Below, in pieces: positions 14,195 to 16,078 of a stretch of 16,078 nt of DNA. Position 1 is the stretch's first letter; every line of letters begins with the position of its first letter. The notes below the pieces were generated by a model. The model did no database searches. It was not told the origin of the DNA and saw nothing but the letters and a program-made list of their open reading frames with translations. This stretch comes from Desulfovibrio sp. UBA2564 (GTDB taxonomy: Bacteria; Desulfobacterota; Desulfovibrionia; Desulfovibrionales; Desulfovibrionaceae), in the NCBI GenBank assembly GCA_002340305.1, contig DDLU01000084.1, positions 1-16,078 of the forward strand. The letters are read 5' to 3'. The translations under genes and the position numbers were made by a program.

Positions 14195-14547
14195 TTGCCC
14201 ACGCCAGCACCACCAAAAATAAGGGTCATGTCTCCGGCGTGCTGTGCATATTTCAGAGCGTTAATAATGTTGTTACCTGTGGGAGTCGCTTCCCAGCTCG
14301 GAGCCGCAAAACGGATGCTTGCTTTGGTGTCGCTTTCCTGCTTGGCAGACAGCCAGCGAGTAAGCTTTTCAGCTACAGCCTGTGTGTTTCCGGCATACTT
14401 GCCAGCAAACCATAAGGACAAAGTTGCTGCGCTTACTCCGCATTATTTAGCCAGCTTGCTCTGGCTGATCTTGCGGTTTTCCTTCTCAGCACGAACTTTC
14501 TCTTTCAGGGCCTGTTCATCAATCTGCTGTGTAATTTTGTCTGACAT
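14188..14547 (-). pseudogene. Remnant of MuB-type transposition ATPase, nonsense and truncated
   Basis: MuB is the DNA-binding AAA+ partner of MuA that picks target DNA. A good start remains: ATG at 14547 with a GGAGG site, 20 bp after the MuA stop. The frame reads an N-terminal helix-turn-helix, NRKISQSKLAK, then a TAA codon (codon 35, 14445-14443) and continues CGVSAATLSLWFAGKYAGN in the same frame, so one GAA-to-TAA change would explain the break. The frame then runs to the Walker A motif GGAGVGKT (about codon 119) and stops at TGA, where the gpD sequence begins. About 190 residues of the ATPase (312 in Mu) are missing. Confidence 0.85.
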
Positions 14548-14567
14548 GGCTTCCTCCAAACTATGGG

Positions 14568-16078
14568 TTATGCTCCAGCCGCAACGGGAAAAATGTCGTC
14601 TTCATCCCTTTGCAGTTGGTTAATATTATTCTGGAAATTTTTATGAAATTCAGACTGCTTACTACTGTCTACGGTGTGAGTAAGCCTTTCTTGCACTTCT
14701 TGAGGGGAAATAACTGTGGCGGTCTTTGCCGGAGTCGAAGTAAGTGTATTCTTATAAGGAGAGTAAAGCTGCTTGTATTCCTGATTGCTCATACGTGCAG
14801 TGGTTTTAGCGAGGTTTTTAACCTGCTTATTGCGCTGTCTCTTAAGTCTTGCGTGTTCACGAGCTTCGTCTTTGTCGTTATATGCGACTGTGGGCATCCA
14901 TGTAGCAGTGCCAAGGAATTTGCCGTCAAGGTCGTATATCTTTGCCTGATCGCTGATATTTTTCGGATTAAAGTAGACTGCAACGTGTTCTCCGCGCTCG
15001 ATGTTTATAAAATCGAGTGCAAAGCGGTGTTTACTCTGACCTTTACCCGCCTTGATGCTTACGCTCATATCCTTGGATACAGTGGCAACTTCCTGATCGA
15101 AAAGGAACATGTTGCGCAGTTCTTCACTAGGCAGACGCAATTCGTTTTCAGCTATGCTGTCTGCGAACATTTGATCGTAGCTCCGCCCTGCACAGTCTTT
15201 GCCTTTACGGCCTTCCATGCTGTTAAATTCCGCAACGATCACATCTAAAAGTGCTTTGAATTCCGTATAAGGAATGGCTGTAGCAACTGAGAAACCGCGA
15301 TCTTTTAAAGAGGGGTGGTTACGCATCAGACCGTGAATACCGCTAGAACCTTGGAAAGCCCTTTCAATAGGCTTAACGCCGGGGTTACTCATTTCCTGAT
15401 CTGGATTGGTGAAATGAACTGTAATACCTGCCTGTTCAAGCAGACCTACCGGATCAGTCGCACACTTTTTAAAGCGGTGACGATGACGTTGTCTTCCGGT
15501 CAATGCCTTGTTTGCAGCCGCCATGGTGTTGTCTATCCACATTTCGGAAGGAAGAGTGACTCCAAGCAGCTCATGGGTCGCAAGGCGGAACATGTCGGCG
15601 TTTTCTGTTTTAGCAACCTGCCAAGCAAGAATTTTGCTTGAAAACAAGTCCTGCATAAACCAAACAGTTGTTTTATTTGAAATTTCACCGTCGCCGTAAT
15701 CAACATAAATTTTGTCGAATTTCAGAGCATCGCCGTTCACTGCCGCACCAGCAATAAAGCAATTCCGGGTACGGACTTGGTCCGGGTATGCATGACGTAA
15801 GCTTCCGGTTCTCATCCATTGAATGGTAATAGCGGGAACTTCTTTACGAAGCCTACGAAACAGCGTCTTTTTTGAAGGAATGGTCCAACCATGCTTCTTT
15901 GCTCCAGCTTGAGTCCGGCGGTACGATGATGAAAATGAAGGCTGCTCTCTGCGCAGGTAGTCTTTTTTCAACCATTCCCACGCCTGTTCAGAACAAAAAG
16001 CACTTTTGACACGGCCTTTGAAATAGTCGATCTGGAAAGGAAGCCAGCTATCTTTTGGAATTCCCTTTACTCCCGGCC
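14568..16078 (-). CDS. Mu-type DDE transposase MuA, N-terminus outside window
   Basis: Catalyses strand transfer of the prophage ends. 502 residues are visible and the frame is open to the edge, so the TTG at 15971 is not the start; Mu MuA has 663. The catalytic triad is intact: Asp in NGDALKFDKIYV (codon 15731-15729), Asp in WIDNTMAAANK (15533-15531) and Glu in VKPIERAFQG (15365-15363). The Asp-Glu spacing of 56 residues equals that of Mu (D336-E392). Before the core lies the domain-I region ending IPSKKTLFRRLRKEVP; after it the beta-barrel part (VAVYFNPKNISDQAKIYDL) and a basic helical tail like MuA domain III. No stop or shift is seen, in contrast to MuB next door. Confidence 0.95.
   Translation of the reverse strand, partial: PGVKGIPKDSWLPFQIDYFKGRVKSAFCSEQAWEWLKKDYLRREQPSFSSSYRRTQAGAKKHGWTIPSKKTLFRRLRKEVPAITIQWMRTGSLRHAYPDQVRTRNCFIAGAAVNGDALKFDKIYVDYGDGEISNKTTVWFMQDLFSSKILAWQVAKTENADMFRLATHELLGVTLPSEMWIDNTMAAANKALTGRQRHRHRFKKCATDPVGLLEQAGITVHFTNPDQEMSNPGVKPIERAFQGSSGIHGLMRNHPSLKDRGFSVATAIPYTEFKALLDVIVAEFNSMEGRKGKDCAGRSYDQMFADSIAENELRLPSEELRNMFLFDQEVATVSKDMSVSIKAGKGQSKHRFALDFINIERGEHVAVYFNPKNISDQAKIYDLDGKFLGTATWMPTVAYNDKDEAREHARLKRQRNKQVKNLAKTTARMSNQEYKQLYSPYKNTLTSTPAKTATVISPQEVQERLTHTVDSSKQSEFHKNFQNNINQLQRDEDDIFPVAAGA

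Larger units (their letters stand above)
12352..16078 (-). mobile_element. Degenerate Mu-like prophage (right end in window, left end outside)
   Basis: The element is bounded at 12352 by a Mu-type end and runs past the right edge with all genes on the minus strand: MuA, broken MuB, gpD fragment, gpI, coiled-coil protein. Most of a phage genome is missing, and MuB carries a stop codon and a deletion scar, so it cannot make phage. The 5-bp host sequence AGAGG (12347-12351) should be the target duplication and recur at the far end. Confidence 0.85.

Overview
The window looks like chromosome of a marine Desulfovibrio-type sulfate-reducing bacterium (Desulfovibrionaceae, perhaps Maridesulfovibrio). 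The main reason is the dsrA-dsrB-dsrD block followed by a CbiA/CobB-type amidotransferase, the arrangement known from Desulfovibrio. The species is an inference; no search was run.

Layout. 1-1551 is the 3' part of an ATP-type PEP carboxykinase gene, closed by a strong terminator. 1750-2490 is an orphan periplasmic solute-binding protein. 2528-3877 (minus) is a one-chain iron-sulfur L-serine dehydratase, divergent from a small DUF523 gene (3973-4377). A GC-rich stem-loop element (4381-4449) lies between that gene and a convergent, translationally coupled pair on the minus strand: a CxxCxxCC cysteine-cluster protein and an 89-residue unknown. A 386-bp gap then holds the control region and a possible structured leader of the dsr operon.

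The dsr block (5789-8582) encodes both subunits of dissimilatory sulfite reductase with every cluster cysteine in place, then DsrD, with a strong hairpin between dsrB and dsrD and a UUCG-loop terminator at the end. The next gene, of the CbiA family, is likely the siroheme amidotransferase (DsrN) that finishes the Dsr cofactor. It runs tail-to-tail, with a 2-bp gap, into an unrecognised helical protein gene. lgt (lipoprotein maturation) follows, with its own terminator.

From 12352 to the right edge lies a decayed Mu-like prophage on the minus strand. The window contains its right end: a terminal TG followed by two tandem 22-bp transposase-binding sites whose core and offset match the Mu left end. 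Inside, in the direction of transcription, are: MuA (N-terminus beyond the window, DDE triad intact), a MuB gene killed by an in-frame TAA and cut off within its Walker A motif, a C-terminal piece of tail protein gpD fused at that break, a short Mu gpI head protease, a coiled-coil protein, an untranslated stretch with inverted repeats, and a terminator just inside the prophage end.

The points most worth a second look are the dsrAB leader and its operator-like repeats, the exactly locatable prophage end beside an apparently intact transposase core, and the MuB/gpD deletion scar.
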